Below are positions 12,825 to 14,705 of a stretch of 14,705 nucleotides of DNA, piece by piece (the stretch's first letter is position 1; every line of letters starts with the position of its first letter). The position numbers and the translations under genes are program-made. Source of the DNA: Xanthobacteraceae bacterium (GTDB lineage Bacteria > Pseudomonadota > Alphaproteobacteria > Rhizobiales > Xanthobacteraceae); the NCBI GenBank assembly GCA_019746355.1, contig JAIESC010000050.1, positions 1-14,705 of the forward strand, read 5' to 3'. The notes beneath the pieces are model-generated. The model searched no databases, was not told the DNA's origin, and saw only the letters and a program-made list of their open reading frames with translations.

Positions 12825-14705
12825 GCTTCCGCGGCATCGATGCCGCGGCTTCATTGAAGCATCGACGGCACCCCGCCGCGCGGCGCCGAGCGCGTCAGGC
12901 TTCCGCGGCATCGATGCCGCGGCTTCATTGAAGCACGGAGGCCGACGCCGCGATCGCCCGGATACAGGCGGGGCGCTTCCGCGGCATCGATGCCGCGGCT
13001 TCATTGAAGCTTCACGAAGTATGCCGACCGCATCATCCCGGATCCGGCTTCCGCGGCATCGATGCCGCGGCTTCATTGAAGCATGATGTTGCCCGCACCG
13101 TCCACGTTCTTGACGAGGTTGGCGAGCTTCCGCGGCATCGATGCCGCGGCTTCATTGAAGCTTGATGTAGGCTTTGAACAGGTCGGCGCCCTCGCCGATG
13201 CTTCCGCGGCATCGATGCCGCGGCTTCATTGAAGCGTTCGCTGGCGGGCATCGATTTCTCCCTTTGTGGCGGCTTCCGCGGCATCGATGCCGCGGCTTCA
13301 TTGAAGCCAGAAGGACTCGACCGGCATGTTGTGGGCGAAGCGGGCTTCCGCGGCATCGATGCCGCGGCTTCATTGAAGCGAGAGGGTCCAATGTCGCCAA
13401 CCTGTCACACACAAAAAGCTTCCGCGGCATCGATGCCGCGGCTTCATTGAAGCAGGGCGAACAAGGCGCTGCGTTCAATCGCGCGGTGTGCTTCCGCGGC
13501 ATCGATGCCGCGGCTTCATTGAAGCTGTGCATGCTGCGTTTGGCCTGGCGGCTGCGCCACGCGCTTCCGCGGCATCGATGCCGCGGCTTCATTGAAGCTC
13601 GACGATCGCGTTGAGATCCTTGATCGACAAACCGGGCTTCCGCGGCATCGATGCCGCGGCTTCATTGAAGCGGATATGCGGGAGGCAACGGCGCCCGGTT
13701 TTTCTAGGAAGGCTTCCGCGGCATCGATGCCGCGGCTTCATTGAAGCACGAACAAAGCCGCAGCCTTGGCATCCGCATCGATCGAGCTTCCGCGGCATCG
13801 ATGCCGCGGCTTCATTGAAGCACGAAGCGCTGAAGCGGGAGGGGATTGAAACCTCAACGCTTCCGCGGCATCGATGCCGCGGCTTCATTGAAGCTGTCAG
13901 GACATAGGACGACCTACCCCAGCATATAGGCTTCCGCGGCATCGATGCCGCGGCTTCATTGAAGCAGCCAGACCCTGGGGAGCCCCGCCGAAGGAACCGC
14001 TCCGCTTCCGCGGCATCGATGCCGCGGCTTCATTGAAGCTAGTGGACGATCAGGCGGCCGGTCGGCCTCCCCTCGTCGTGCTTCCGCGGCATCGATGCCG
14101 CGGCTTCATTGAAGCCCGGTGCAGACGTCGTTCCCACGGTCGTTCTGCGGCAAGCTTCCGCGGCATCGATGCCGCGGCTTCATTGAAGCCACCATGAATT
14201 ATAGGTCGGCGTGGATTTGCTTCCGGGCTTCCGCGGCATCGATGCCGCGGCTTCATTGAAGCATGCGGGCAGACGCCGCTTCGCGGAGTTCTGGCCGGCG
14301 AGCTTCCGCGGCATCGATGCCGCGGCTTCATTGAAGCTGCGCCGTTCTTGGATCTTCTCGGCGATGCGCGCGCGCGCTTCCGCGGCATCGATGCCGCGGC
14401 TTCATTGAAGCAACGTCAGGCGGGGATCGTCGGTCAGCCGGTAGTATCGGGCTTCCGCGGCATCGATGCCGCGGCTTCATTGAAGCCAGGCCTGCAGCTG
14501 CACGCCGCAAAAGTCGCCGCCGGCGCTTCCGCGGCATCGATGCCGCGGCTTCATTGAAGCCTGGTGAGCCACGCGCCGACCGGCGACTTTGCTGCAAGCT
14601 TCCGCGGCATCGATGCCGCGGCTTCATTGAAGCTGCCTTGGTGAGCGTCTCGTTGTATACGCGGAGCGCGCTTCCGCGGCATCGATGCCGCGGCTTCATT
14701 GAAGC
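12825..14705 (+). CRISPR. Type I-G CRISPR array, 26 identical 36-nt repeats and 25 spacers
   Basis: Repeats start at 12825, 12899, 12975, 13047, 13126, 13200, 13272, 13344, 13418, 13490, 13563, 13636, 13712, 13786, 13859, 13930, 14004, 14080, 14154, 14227, 14302, 14376, 14451, 14525, 14598 and 14670. By eye all copies are identical. Each repeat has GCTT (1-4), the perfect palindrome CCGCGGCATCGATGCCGCGG (5-24), and then CTTCATTGAAGC (25-36). Spacers are 35-43 nt, mean about 38. The plus strand is taken as the crRNA strand because the end ATTGAAGC resembles the common ATTGAAAC/G end and could be an 8-nt 5' handle, and because cas2 and the leader precede the array in this direction. The last repeat ends exactly at the window edge and is not degenerate, so the array probably continues. 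Confidence 0.98.

Noticed and set aside
12799..14699. Many long frames across the array with repeated FRGIDAAASLK, MKPRHRCRGS or FNEAAASMPRK units
   Set aside because: They are translations of the 36-nt repeat (12 codons) and spacers in several frames on both strands, not genes. Any database protein with these units is likely an array artefact.
12609..14705. Minus-strand transcription of the array
   Set aside because: In that direction the repeat would end in CGGAAGC without the ATTGAA-type handle, and no leader next to cas genes would precede it. It is not fully excluded.

Overview
The window is GC-rich with long, overlapping reading frames. It looks like a chromosomal segment of an alphaproteobacterium, possibly Hyphomicrobiales. 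That guess rests on codon style, alternative GTG/TTG starts and an 'AANDNEP' tail on one small ORF; no marker gene fixes the taxon.

Layout: (1) 1-2591, plus strand: the 3' part of an acyl/acetyl-CoA synthetase, a RidA-superfamily gene directly behind it, a 330-bp intergenic stretch, and an exported TPR protein. (2) 2572-9275, minus strand: a compact operon transcribed csb1(cas7) -> csb2(cas5-cas6) -> cas3 -> small cas8. This is the interference half of a type I-G (formerly I-U) CRISPR-Cas system. Its genes overlap or lie 1-5 nt apart, behind a promoter with a perfect -35 box and an inverted repeat on the -10/+1 region. (3) 9414-10422, minus strand: a HigB/HigA-type toxin-antitoxin pair and a possible 51-codon ORF, placed between the two halves of the CRISPR locus. 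(4) 10533-12608, plus strand: a cas4-cas1 fusion and cas2, the adaptation half, divergent from higB across 110 bp that holds a perfect 8+3+8 palindrome. (5) 12609-14705: a leader and a CRISPR array of 26 identical 36-nt repeats and 25 spacers, cut by the window end.

How the genes work together: Cas4-Cas1 with Cas2 should select and insert spacers at the leader side (left end of the array). The array transcript would be cut by the Cas6 part of Csb2. The crRNA would then assemble with Csb1, Csb2 and the small Cas8 into a Cascade-like complex, which recruits a Cas3 whose HD nuclease is at the C-terminus.

The most interesting points are not the Cas proteins, which are recognisable. They are the HigBA pair embedded between the interference and adaptation operons, the palindromes in the two control regions, weak repeat-like sequences around higA, and a repeat whose symmetry allows competing RNA folds. 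I see no tRNA, rRNA, insertion sequence or phage gene.
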